DNA from: Dyella dinghuensis
Lineage (GTDB): Bacteria > Pseudomonadota > Gammaproteobacteria > Xanthomonadales > Rhodanobacteraceae
DNA length: 64,000 nucleotides
Assembly (NCBI RefSeq): GCF_003977615.1
Contig: NZ_RYZR01000006.1
Coordinates: 593,247 to 657,246, forward strand
Direction of reading: 5' to 3'
Below the pieces are notes generated by a model. It saw nothing but the letters and a program-made list of their open reading frames with translations, was not told the DNA's origin and did not search any database. The translations under genes were made by a program, and so were the position numbers. This document shows positions 8,673 to 17,332 of this stretch, in pieces. Positions within the stretch are counted from its first letter, which is position 1. Each line of letters begins with the position of its first letter.

Positions 8673-9743
8673 CTAGGAATGCCGGTGGCGATGGTGTAGG
8701 TCCGGGTAATGCGGGTGGCTATGGCGCAGCGGCTCATGCGTATGCGGATGAGTGTGCGGTTCCTTTCCATCCCACGGAAAATCATGATTATGCTGATGAT
8801 GTTCGTCATGCCGATGACGATGGTTGTGCGTGATGACTTCATGCACATGTTCATGCTCGTGACGCTCACTCACATGCAGCCACACACCGAACATCATGAG
8901 TGCGCCGGCAAGCCAGAACGCGACGGATGTGTGTTCGCCGAAAAGCAGCAACGCCACACAAGCACCCAAAAAAGGCGCGGTTGAAAAGTAGGCGCTGGTG
9001 CGTGCCGTGCCAAGCGAGCGCAACGCCAGCACGAAAAGCACCAGGCTCACACCGTAGCCTGCCAATCCAAGAAGACCGGCCACCAGTACATGCGATAGGG
9101 CAGGGAAGCGATAGCCGGCTATGAGCGCTATCGCGATGTTGATGCAACCCGCCACCGAGCCTTTGACCGCTGCGATCTGCACTGGATCGCTACCGGAAAT
9201 CGGGCGCGTGACATTGTTGTCGATCGCCCAGCAAAGACATGCACCGACGATGGCCAATGCACCCATCAGCGACGTGCCATATCCACCAGATTGCATGGAA
9301 AGCAGGACGCCGCCGGCAACAATGGCCAGCATGCCGAGCAAAATGCGTCGGTCGACATTTTCCCGAAAAACCACCCATGCAAGCACCGCCGTGAGCACGC
9401 TTTCCATATTCAAAAGCAGCGACGCCGTCGACGCAGGCGTGTGTGCCAAACCGAGCAGCAGCAGCAGCGGACCCAACACACCGCCGAAGACCACCGCGCC
9501 GATCAGCCAGGGCCCATCGCGCCGCGACAGCGGTGCTTCGTGGGACACCGCAGATCTGCGCCGTTGCCACAACATCCAAAGCAACAGGCCGGCGCCCGAT
9601 CCTGCGTATAACAAGCCCGCAAGCATGCCGGGCGCGACGGAGCCAAGCAGCCATTTCGCAAAAGGCGTGCTCACGCCGAACAACACTGCAGCCAACAAAG
9701 CCTGAGTGATACCTCTGGCGTAGCTGGCGTTGCCGACTTTCAT
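8673..9743 (-). CDS. EamA/DMT-family permease with histidine-rich C-terminal tail
   Basis: 356 residues. The first 285 or so form a ten-helix EamA transporter (two repeats, starting QALLAAVLFGVSTPFAKWLL and GALAIVGACLCWAIDNNVT). The last 70 residues are a cytoplasmic tail with about two dozen histidines in HEHEHVHE, HNHRHRH, HTHPHTH and HHRHRHS runs. Such tails bind Ni, Co, Zn or Cu, so the cargo may be a metal or a metal complex, although most DMT permeases carry amino acids or metabolites. It starts one base after the LysR stop, so the two are co-transcribed. No metal-regulator gene is adjacent. Confidence 0.85.
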   Translation of the reverse strand: MKVGNASYARGITQALLAAVLFGVSTPFAKWLLGSVAPGMLAGLLYAGSGAGLLLWMLWQRRRSAVSHEAPLSRRDGPWLIGAVVFGGVLGPLLLLLGLAHTPASTASLLLNMESVLTAVLAWVVFRENVDRRILLGMLAIVAGGVLLSMQSGGYGTSLMGALAIVGACLCWAIDNNVTRPISGSDPVQIAAVKGSVAGCINIAIALIAGYRFPALSHVLVAGLLGLAGYGVSLVLFVLALRSLGTARTSAYFSTAPFLGACVALLLFGEHTSVAFWLAGALMMFGVWLHVSERHEHEHVHEVITHNHRHRHDEHHQHNHDFPWDGKEPHTHPHTHEPLRHSHPHYPDLHHRHRHS

Positions 9744-9744
9744 C

Positions 9745-10671
9745 TCACGTCGCCACAGCGCTGGCCTGCTTGGTCGCCAGGCATTGTGCGATCTCGAGAA
9801 ACGCGTTCACCATCGGATTGCTGGCATCATCGCGATAAATGGCCCAGACGGCGGTGGCCGCTTCCATATGCGCGACCGGGCGGTAAACGACGTTCTGCAC
9901 CATCATGCGTTGCACCGAACCCGGCAACACCGCGACACCAAAACCGCCCGAAATGAGTCCGATGATGGTCGGCAGCTCGCGCACTTCATAAAGAATGCGC
10001 GGACTGAAGCCCGACTTCGTACACAGCGCAATCACTTCGTCATACAGCCGCATGCCGAGAGGACGCTGAAAGAAAATGAAGTCCTCGTTCGCGAGCTCGC
10101 CAATGTCGATCGGCCCTGGCGTGGCAGCGAGCGGATTGCTCGAATGCATCACCACGGTCAGCGAATCCTTGAACAATTCGATCGCCTTGATCCCGTCCGG
10201 CAACGCGTCAGGACGAATCACGCCGACGTCGATGACACCTTGCTCCAGCGCATCGATCTGATGCGAGGAGGCCAACTCGTGGATGAAAAGGCGCACGTCC
10301 GGAAGACGTTCGCGGAAGCGCGCCAGTACGCGCGGCACTACGACGGTAAACGGGCCCGATGACATAAGGCCAAGATGCAACTCGCCGACCTCGCCACGTT
10401 GCGAGCGTGCCACGGACTCGGCCGCGCGTTCGGCTTGCGTAAGCAGGCTGCGTGCGCGCGGCAGCAGCGCGCTGCCTGCGCTGCTCAGCACGATGCCGCG
10501 GCCCTTGCGTTCGAACAGCTTGGCGCCCAGCCGCTGTTCCAGTGCATGAATCTGCTGGCTGAGCGGTGGCTGCGAAATACCCAGGCGCTCCGCGGCGCGA
10601 CCGAAATGCAGCTCGTCGGCCACGGTGACGAAGTACTTCAGGTGCCGAAGTTCGAGATATTCATTCGTCAT
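9745..10671 (-). CDS. LysR-family regulator
   Basis: 308 residues. The N-terminal winged helix is canonical (LRHLKYFVTVADELHFGRAAERLGISQPPLSQQIHALEQRLG, read in segments over residues 8-48), followed by the two-lobed periplasmic-binding-like effector domain. It is upstream of, and one base from, the His-tailed permease gene and divergent from the RND efflux operon, so it may control either or both. The 214-base divergent region contains TATCGAT twice (about 10694-10700 and 10734-10740), possible parts of its binding site. The effector is unknown. Confidence 0.9.
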   Translation of the reverse strand: MTNEYLELRHLKYFVTVADELHFGRAAERLGISQPPLSQQIHALEQRLGAKLFERKGRGIVLSSAGSALLPRARSLLTQAERAAESVARSQRGEVGELHLGLMSSGPFTVVVPRVLARFRERLPDVRLFIHELASSHQIDALEQGVIDVGVIRPDALPDGIKAIELFKDSLTVVMHSSNPLAATPGPIDIGELANEDFIFFQRPLGMRLYDEVIALCTKSGFSPRILYEVRELPTIIGLISGGFGVAVLPGSVQRMMVQNVVYRPVAHMEAATAVWAIYRDDASNPMVNAFLEIAQCLATKQASAVAT

Positions 10672-10885
10672 GCGTATGGAGCCATTCGCTTTACTGTATC
10701 GATCTTAGCAAGTCGTACAACTAATCTTTACGTCTATCGATGGTATTCCCCATGCCAGCGGTAGTCCGTCGTAACCGGAATTTGCATGTAAGCGGAGCAT
10801 GCGGCTGTCCCCGGCAGCTGCAGACCGGCCTTTTAGCAATACGCGGCCTGAGGGGCTCCGCCCCCATTTCCTGGAGTCATTCCAC

Positions 10886-13800
10886 ATGCTTAGGATTGTA
10901 CGGCTAGCGCTGGAGCGGCCTTATACATTCGTCGTTCTCGCGCTGCTGATCCTGATTGTCGGCCCATTGGCCGCGTTGCGCACGCCTACCGATATCTTCC
11001 CGGACATTAAAATTCCGGTGATTGCCGTGGTTTGGCAGTACACGGGCCTCTCGCCCGACCAGATGGCCGGGCGCATTTCGTCGCCGTACGAGCGCGTGCT
11101 CACGACGACGGTCAACGACGTGGAGCACATCGAGGCGAAGTCGATCAACGGCTTCGGCATCATCAAGATTTTCTTCCAGCCGGGCGTCAACATTGCGACA
11201 GCCAATGCACAGGTTACGGCGGTTTCGCAAAACATCCTCAAGCAGCTGCCGCCCGGTGCGACGCCGCCGTTGATCCTCAACTACAATGCGTCCACTGTGC
11301 CGATCCTGCAGCTGGCGCTGTCGGGCAAAGGCCTTACCGAGCAGAACCTGGGCGACCTGGCGCAGAACATCCTGCGTCCGCAATTGGTATCGGTCGCCGG
11401 TGCGGCGATTCCTTATCCGTACGGCGGCAAGACGCGTCAGGTGCAGATCGACGTCGATTCGGCCGCGTTGCAGGCGCGTGGATTGTCGGCGCAGGACGTT
11501 GCCAATGCATTGGCGGCGCAGAATCTGATCATTCCGGTCGGTACGGAAAAGATAGGCAAGTTCGAGTACACCATGAACCTCAACAACGCGCCGTCGAATA
11601 TCGACGATCTGGGTGCGTTGCCGATCAAAGAGGTCAACGGCACGACTATCTATATTCGCGATGTTGCGCACGTGCGCGACGGCTCACCGCCGCAGACCAA
11701 CATTGTGCACGTGGACGGCAACCGCTCGGTGTTGCTGACCGTGCTGAAGAACGGTTCGGCCTCGACGCTGGCGATCGTGGCCGGCATCAAGCAGCGCCTC
11801 GCCGACAGTCGCGGAATTTTGCCGGACAATCTGAAAGTCGTGCCGATCGGCGATCAGTCATTGTTCGTGCGCGCAGCCATCAGTGGCGTGGCGCGCGAAG
11901 GCATCATCGCCGCGGCGTTGACCAGCCTGATGATTCTGCTGTTCCTCGGCAGCTGGCGCTCCACCGTCATCATTGCGATCTCGATTCCGCTGGCTATTCT
12001 CGGCTCGATCATCCTGCTGTCGGTATTCGGCGAAACGCTGAACATCATGACGCTCGGCGGTCTTGCGCTGGCGGTGGGCATTCTCGTCGACGATGCCACG
12101 GTGACCATCGAAAACATCAATTGGCATCTTGAGCACGGCAAGGATGTGGAAACGGCGATCATGGACGGCGCGCGCCAGATCGTGACGCCGGCATTTGTAT
12201 CGTTGCTTTGCATCTGTATCGTGTTCGTGCCGATGTTCTTCCTCGAAGGCGTCGCGCGCTTCCTGTTCGTGCCGATGGCCGAAGCAGTGATGTTCGCGAT
12301 GATCTGCTCCTTCATCCTCTCGCGCACGCTGGTGCCGACGATGTCGAAGTACTTGCTGAAACCACATGCGGCGGCGCACACGAGCGAAGAGCAAATGCGT
12401 TTGCCGCCGTCGCGCAATCCGCTGGTGCGCTTCCAGCGTGCCTTCGAGGCGCGGTTTGAGCGAGTGCGTGCGACGTATCACGGCATGCTCGATCTCGCGC
12501 TGGGGCATCGTAAGCCGTTCGTGGTCGGCTTCCTCGCATTCGTGCTCGTGTCGTTCCTGCTCGTTCCGTTCCTTGGCCGCAACTTCTTCCCAGATGTGGA
12601 TGGCGGCCAGATCCTGATGCATGTGCGCGCCCAGGTCGGCACGCGCGTGGAAGACACCGCCAACGTGTTCAACAGTGTCGAGCAGACCGTGCGCAGCGTG
12701 ATTCCGCCGGAAGAAATCGGCACGCTGGTCGACAACATCGGCCTTTCCGCCAGCGGTATCAACACCACGTACAACAACACCGGTCTTGTCGGTGAGCAGG
12801 ATGGCGATATCCAGATTGCGTTGAACGAAGGCCATCACCCGACCGCTGGCTACGTGCGCAAGCTGCGCGAGCTGTTGCCGCGCAAATATCCCGGCGTCAC
12901 GTTCTCGTTTCCACCCGCCGATATCGTCAGCCAGATTCTGAATTTCGGTTCGCCTGCGCCGATCGATCTGCAAATTCGCAGTCCGAACATCGCCGCCAAT
13001 TTTGCGTATGCGAACACGCTGCTGGGACAGATCAAGAAAATCCCTGGCGTTGTCGATGCGCGCATCCAGGAGTCGCAGGCCAATCCCACGTTCGACGTGA
13101 ACGTCGATCGCACGCAGGCGCAGCTGGTGGGTATCAACGAACGCGACATTACCAACAGCCTCGTCGTCGATCTTGCCGGGTCCAGCCAGGTCGCGCCGAC
13201 GTTCTGGCTCAATCCGGCCAACGGTGTGTCGTACCCCATCGTGATGCAGGCACCGCAATACGCGCTCGATAGCCTGGAGTCGTTCCGTAATCTTCCGATC
13301 AACGGCAGCAGCGGTCGCACACAGGTGCTGGGCGGTGTGGTCACGCTCAAGCGCAACGACACCAACGCCGTGGTCGATCAGTACGACATTCAATCCCTTG
13401 TGCAGATTTACGCTGCAACACAGGATCGCGATCTCGGTGCCGTGGCGGCCGACGTGCAGAAAGTGATCGACGGCGCGGTGAGCCAGCAACCGAAGGGTGC
13501 GCACGTCGTGCTGCTCGGTCAGGTGCAAACGATGAACAGCGCTTTCACCGGTTTGCTGTTCGGTCTGATCGGCGCGGTGGTGCTGATCTATCTACTGATC
13601 GTGGTGAACTTCCAGTCGTGGAGCGATCCGTTCGTGATCATCACCGCGTTGCCTGCCGCACTGGCCGGTATCGTGTGGATGCTCTTCGCCACGCATACAC
13701 CGCTGTCGGTGCCGGCATTGACGGGCGCGATCATGTGCATGGGTGTGGCGACCGCCAACTCCATTCTCGTGGTCAGTTTCTGCCGCGAGCGTCTCGCCGA

Positions 13801-14086
13801 ACACGGCAATGCGGCGCTTGCTGCGCTTGAGGCCGGTTTCACGCGCTTCCGTCCTGTCTGCATGACCGCGTTGGCGATGATCATCGGGATGGCGCCGATG
13901 GCGCTCGGTCTAGGCGAAGGTGGCGAGCAGAACGCGCCGCTTGGCCGCGCCGTGATCGGTGGCCTCATCTTCGCTACCGCTGCCACGTTGTTATTCGTGC
14001 CCGTCGTTTTCAGCATCATCCATGCGCGTCACAGCCATGCCCCGAAAGAAGCGGACGCCTCCGGAGAACCCAGCTATGTCGTCTGA
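10886..14086 (+). CDS. RND (HAE1-type) multidrug efflux pump, inner-membrane subunit
   Basis: 1,066 residues, the usual length for HAE-RND pumps. Helix 1 (LERPYTFVVLALLILIVG) is followed by the porter domain. Helix 4 carries the proton-relay pair Asp402-Asp403 in GILVDDATVTIEN, and a second periplasmic loop and six-helix block follow. The reading frame could begin at 10799, but ATG 10886 is preferred because GGAG lies nine bases upstream (10873-10876) and it matches the family N-terminus. The pump gene comes first, then adaptor and channel, with overlapping ends. The predicted substrates are amphipathic drugs or lipids; the sequence does not tell which. Confidence 0.93.
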   Translation: MLRIVRLALERPYTFVVLALLILIVGPLAALRTPTDIFPDIKIPVIAVVWQYTGLSPDQMAGRISSPYERVLTTTVNDVEHIEAKSINGFGIIKIFFQPGVNIATANAQVTAVSQNILKQLPPGATPPLILNYNASTVPILQLALSGKGLTEQNLGDLAQNILRPQLVSVAGAAIPYPYGGKTRQVQIDVDSAALQARGLSAQDVANALAAQNLIIPVGTEKIGKFEYTMNLNNAPSNIDDLGALPIKEVNGTTIYIRDVAHVRDGSPPQTNIVHVDGNRSVLLTVLKNGSASTLAIVAGIKQRLADSRGILPDNLKVVPIGDQSLFVRAAISGVAREGIIAAALTSLMILLFLGSWRSTVIIAISIPLAILGSIILLSVFGETLNIMTLGGLALAVGILVDDATVTIENINWHLEHGKDVETAIMDGARQIVTPAFVSLLCICIVFVPMFFLEGVARFLFVPMAEAVMFAMICSFILSRTLVPTMSKYLLKPHAAAHTSEEQMRLPPSRNPLVRFQRAFEARFERVRATYHGMLDLALGHRKPFVVGFLAFVLVSFLLVPFLGRNFFPDVDGGQILMHVRAQVGTRVEDTANVFNSVEQTVRSVIPPEEIGTLVDNIGLSASGINTTYNNTGLVGEQDGDIQIALNEGHHPTAGYVRKLRELLPRKYPGVTFSFPPADIVSQILNFGSPAPIDLQIRSPNIAANFAYANTLLGQIKKIPGVVDARIQESQANPTFDVNVDRTQAQLVGINERDITNSLVVDLAGSSQVAPTFWLNPANGVSYPIVMQAPQYALDSLESFRNLPINGSSGRTQVLGGVVTLKRNDTNAVVDQYDIQSLVQIYAATQDRDLGAVAADVQKVIDGAVSQQPKGAHVVLLGQVQTMNSAFTGLLFGLIGAVVLIYLLIVVNFQSWSDPFVIITALPAALAGIVWMLFATHTPLSVPALTGAIMCMGVATANSILVVSFCRERLAEHGNAALAALEAGFTRFRPVCMTALAMIIGMAPMALGLGEGGEQNAPLGRAVIGGLIFATAATLLFVPVVFSIIHARHSHAPKEADASGEPSYVV

Positions 14087-15269
14087 AGCCATGCAACATC
14101 CTTCCCAGTCGTTGTCGCGTCGCGGCTTGCGCCTCACCGGCATCGTTATCGCGGTCGTGCTGGTTGCCGTCGTAGTGATCGGACTGATCACACGCGCCAC
14201 GCAGGCCAGCAATCTGAAAACGTGGACGGCAGAGCAAGCCGTGCCCACGGTCAGCATCGTGACGCCAGAGGCAAGTCCGAATGGCCCCGTGCTCGATCTG
14301 CCCGGCCGATTGGAAGCGTATATCCGCGCGCCGATCTATGCGCAGGTGAGCGGTTATCTGAAAGACTGGAAAACCGATATCGGTGCGCCGGTGAAATCGG
14401 GCCAGTTGCTGGGCGAAATCGATACGCCCGAGCTGGATCAGCAACTGCTGCAGGCACGCGCCGATCTCGCCAGCGCCAAGGCGAATTCGGAGTTGGCCGG
14501 CATCACCGCAAAACGCTGGCAAGCGATGCTCGGCAGCGATTCGGTGGCGCAACAGGATGTCGATCAGCGCACTGGCGATTACGCCGCCAAAGTCGCGTTG
14601 ATGAATGCCGCGCAGGCAAACGTCGATCGCCTGATGGCCGCTAAGGCATTTGCACGCATCGTGGCACCGTTCGATGGTGTCGTCACGGCGCGCGATACGG
14701 ACGTGGGTGCATTGATCAATGCAGGCGGCGGCACCACCGGTCCGGAACTGTTCGTCGTATCGGATATCCGCAAACTGCGCGTCTACGTGCAGGTGCCGCA
14801 GAGCTTCGGGCCGTCCATTCGCGTGGGCAGCAGCGCGGCGCTGATCGTGCCCGAATATCCGGGCAAGGAATTTCATGCGCAGGTTATTGCCACGTCCAAT
14901 GCGGTCAATGCAACGTCGGGCACGACGCTGGTGCAGTTGCTCGTCGACAACACGGACAGCACATTGATGCCTGGCAGTTTCGCGCACGTGCATTTCAGTT
15001 TGCCCGTCAATACGCAGGCGCTGCGCGTGCCAGCCAGCGCGCTTATTTTCGACAATGCCGGCTTGCGCGTCGCGACCGTTGGCGAGGGCGACAAGGTTGC
15101 CTTCAAGAAGGTGAGTATTCTTTCCGACTACGGCAAGACGGTGGAAATCGGCTCGGGCCTCACGCACGGCGATCGCGTGATCGACAGCCCGCCCGATGGC
15201 ATCAAGGACGGCGATGCCGTAAAGGTTGCCACCAACGACGCAACGGCCACGCACCATGAAAAAGCGTGA
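14076..15269 (+). CDS. RND efflux periplasmic adaptor (MFP)
   Basis: 397 residues. A membrane anchor (IVIAVVLVAVVVIGLIT, about residues 22-40) is followed by the lipoyl domain (YAQVSGYLKDWKTDIGAPVKSGQLL), an alpha-helical hairpin and the beta-barrel and membrane-proximal domains (VPASALIFDNAGLRVATV). The start at 14076 overlaps the end of the pump gene by 11 bases and has GGAG at 14062-14065; the frame upstream to 13959 lies inside the pump gene and is discarded. It should link the RND pump to the outer-membrane factor encoded next. Confidence 0.92.
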   Translation: MSSEAMQHPSQSLSRRGLRLTGIVIAVVLVAVVVIGLITRATQASNLKTWTAEQAVPTVSIVTPEASPNGPVLDLPGRLEAYIRAPIYAQVSGYLKDWKTDIGAPVKSGQLLGEIDTPELDQQLLQARADLASAKANSELAGITAKRWQAMLGSDSVAQQDVDQRTGDYAAKVALMNAAQANVDRLMAAKAFARIVAPFDGVVTARDTDVGALINAGGGTTGPELFVVSDIRKLRVYVQVPQSFGPSIRVGSSAALIVPEYPGKEFHAQVIATSNAVNATSGTTLVQLLVDNTDSTLMPGSFAHVHFSLPVNTQALRVPASALIFDNAGLRVATVGEGDKVAFKKVSILSDYGKTVEIGSGLTHGDRVIDSPPDGIKDGDAVKVATNDATATHHEKA

Positions 15270-16680
15270 TTTCGCTACCGCACTCGTCGTCGCCGTAGCG
15301 TTGAGCGGCTGCTCGCTCGCGCCTGCGTACAAGGCTCCTGTCACACCCACAGCGCAGACGTATCAGAACGTCGGCCCATGGGTGACCGCGCAGCCATCCG
15401 ATCAGTTGCCGCGCGGCCAATGGTGGCAACTCTACGGCGACAGCGAACTCAATCAGCTGCAGGCGCAACTGCTGGTCAATAACGCTACGCTCGCCGCTGC
15501 ATTGGCGCATTACACCCAGGCGCAAGCGTTCAGCGCCGAAGCCCGGTCGGAACTCTTCCCGCAGATCGGCGCGGGCGCCGACGGCATGCGCCAACGACAG
15601 TCCAACACGCAACCGCTGCGCAGCGCGACGGCTCCGAACGTCTACAACTCGTATGGCGTAGGCGTGCAGGCCAGCTACGAAGTCGACCTGTGGGGACGCG
15701 TCCGCAACACGGTCGAAGCCGGTCGCGACGACGCGCTGGCTGCATCTGGTGATCTGGCTTCTGCCCAGCTGAGTCTGCAAGCACAGCTTGCAGACTGCTA
15801 CATGCAGTTGCGTGGACTCGATCAGCAGATTGCCTTGCTGCAGGAAACGATTCAAGCGTATGAGAAAGCGTTGAAGTTGACGCAGACGCTGCACGCAGGT
15901 GGCATTGTTTCCGGGCTGGATGTATCGCGCGCTCAAACGCAGTTGTCGGATGCGCGTTCGCAGTGGTCGCAGTCCGTTGCGCAACGTACCTTGATGCAGG
16001 ATGCCATCGCCGTACTGGTCGGCGAAAACGCCTCTAACTTCAGCTTGCCTTCGCAAACGGCTGCTATCGCGTTGCCCGTCGTTCCAGTGGGAACGCCATC
16101 GACACTGCTGCAACGTCGCCCGGATGTCGCTGCGGCAGAACGACGTGTGGCAGCGGCCAATGCACGCATCGGTATCGCGCGCGCAGCTTGGTTCCCCTCT
16201 CTCACGCTCAATGCGCAAGGCGGCTTCGAAAGCAGCGCATGGAGTGGTTTGCTCACGGCACCGAATCACGTCTGGACACTTGGCCCCACCCTTGCGGTCG
16301 ATCTGTTCGATGGTGGTTATCGCAAGGCGACCATCGAGGCGGCGAAAGCCAAGACCGATGAAGCCGGTGCGAATTACCGCGGTGTGGTCCTCGATGCCTT
16401 CCGCCAGGTGCAGGACAACCTTGCGTTGCTCGACAACCTTGGCACCGCGAGCACGAATCAGAAAGATGCTTCCGATGCGGCACAGCATGCGCTGGATCTG
16501 TCCATGACCCAATACAAGCATGGCGCCGTAAGCTACCTCGATGTGGTGCAGGCGCAAACCGTTGCCTTGCAGGAAAAGCGTGGCCTGCTGGACATCGACA
16601 CGCAGCGTCTGCGTGCCAGCGTCCAGCTGATTCGCGCGTTGGGCGGCGGCTGGTCGGCCGATCAGCTCGCGCGCAAGTAA
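15256..16680 (+). CDS. RND efflux outer-membrane lipoprotein channel (NodT/OprM family)
   Basis: 474 residues. A lipoprotein signal ends in VALSGC (cysteine near residue 19). Two OEP repeats follow, with QWWQLYGDSELNQLQAQL, VDLWGRVRNTVEAG, LLQRRPDVAAAERRVAAANA and VDLFDGGYRKATIE. The chosen ATG overlaps the adaptor gene by 14 bases, completing a translationally coupled pump-adaptor-channel operon. It is the second channel of this family in 17 kb; each efflux system carries its own. A hairpin with a T-run follows the stop. Confidence 0.93.
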   Translation: MKKRDFATALVVAVALSGCSLAPAYKAPVTPTAQTYQNVGPWVTAQPSDQLPRGQWWQLYGDSELNQLQAQLLVNNATLAAALAHYTQAQAFSAEARSELFPQIGAGADGMRQRQSNTQPLRSATAPNVYNSYGVGVQASYEVDLWGRVRNTVEAGRDDALAASGDLASAQLSLQAQLADCYMQLRGLDQQIALLQETIQAYEKALKLTQTLHAGGIVSGLDVSRAQTQLSDARSQWSQSVAQRTLMQDAIAVLVGENASNFSLPSQTAAIALPVVPVGTPSTLLQRRPDVAAAERRVAAANARIGIARAAWFPSLTLNAQGGFESSAWSGLLTAPNHVWTLGPTLAVDLFDGGYRKATIEAAKAKTDEAGANYRGVVLDAFRQVQDNLALLDNLGTASTNQKDASDAAQHALDLSMTQYKHGAVSYLDVVQAQTVALQEKRGLLDIDTQRLRASVQLIRALGGGWSADQLARK

Positions 16681-16692
16681 GCGATATCGCTA

Positions 16693-16725
16693 TGACCCTC
16701 TCCCTGCGCGGGGAGGGTCACTTTT
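16693..16725 (+). terminator. Terminator of the RND operon
   Basis: TGACCCTC (16693-16700) pairs with GAGGGTCA (16713-16720), extended by CCC/GGG around TGCGC, followed by CTTTT. The stem words resemble one arm of the REPIN-like repeats elsewhere in the window, so a solo REP may serve as the terminator. Confidence 0.7.
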
Positions 16726-16774
16726 CTGCCGGGCGGCAAGCTGTGAGAATGGACGCAACCGCCAGGACACGACC

Positions 16775-16954
16775 ATGAGCAACAAGCCCGCCGACACCGA
16801 ATCCAGCACGGAAAGCACCCCGGATGCCCCGGTCCCGCCGGGCAGCATGCACCGCCCGGCGCATAGTCCCCTGGATACTATCGACATCGCCGCCACCGAC
16901 GACGTCTTGCACGACGCGGCGCTGCGAAATTCCAGCCTGCGCGTGCCCCGCTAG
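16775..16954 (+). CDS. Small acidic/polar protein of unknown function (59 aa)
   Basis: A 59-residue frame starting MSNKPADTES, rich in Ser, Thr, Pro, Asp and His, with no hydrophobic segment, ending in LRVPR. AGGA lies eight to nine bases upstream of the ATG. Its middle reads HRPAHSPLDTIDIAATDDV. It is probably disordered. It lies between the RND operon terminator and the next small gene. Support is only the start context and the clean frame; no family is recognised. Confidence 0.4.
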   Translation: MSNKPADTESSTESTPDAPVPPGSMHRPAHSPLDTIDIAATDDVLHDAALRNSSLRVPR

Positions 16955-17067
16955 TTTTACAATGAGATTGCAATCTTCGCGGGCCACCCGGTAACCGGAT
17001 TATCCGCAAAACTGTCACAGATTCTTGGGCAAACTTGACCCATCCATCGCAGGGCAGAGGACCGACC

Positions 17068-17274
17068 ATGGTTTTGGCACAACAACTGGATGCAACCGAA
17101 CTCGACGCTCTCACGCGCATTGCGGAAGGGCGGGGCTCGACGGTCTCCAATCACGTTGCCAGCCGCCTGCTCACCGTGGGATTGGTCACCCACATGGACT
17201 GCGTCGCTGCCAGTCATGCGCGGCTTGAACTCACGTCCGCGGGACTCGCGGTCATTCGCTCAAGCGATCAGTAA
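17068..17274 (+). CDS. Small protein of unknown function (68 aa)
   Basis: 68 residues starting MVLAQQLDATELDALTRIAEG. The stretch up to HARLELTSAGLAVIRSSDQ reads like a short winged-helix-like fold: helix, GSTVSNHVASRLLTVGLV as a helix pair, then a two-strand wing. This is the pattern of small DNA-binding or DUF-type proteins, but no family is certain. An AGAGGA sequence precedes ATG 17068; the frame extends up to 17035 without a comparable signal. A strong bidirectional terminator follows ten bases after the stop. Confidence 0.55.
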   Translation: MVLAQQLDATELDALTRIAEGRGSTVSNHVASRLLTVGLVTHMDCVAASHARLELTSAGLAVIRSSDQ

Positions 17275-17283
17275 GTGCAAAAG

Positions 17284-17316
17284 AGGTAGTCAAGACCTCG
17301 CCGGTCCTGACTACCT
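17284..17316. terminator. Bidirectional terminator hairpin between convergent genes
   Basis: AGGTAGTCAAGACC (17284-17297) pairs with GGTCCTGACTACCTT (17303-17316), interrupted by one mismatch, around TCGCC. It is followed by TT on the plus strand and preceded by AA runs for the minus strand. It separates the small gene at 17068 from the isoamylase gene. Confidence 0.75.
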
Positions 17317-17332
17317 TCAGGCAATCAGCCGT

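Noticed and set aside
11858..13528. 556-residue minus-strand frame antisense to the RND pump gene
   Set aside because: The plus strand has a complete RND pump with motifs; the antisense frame has none.
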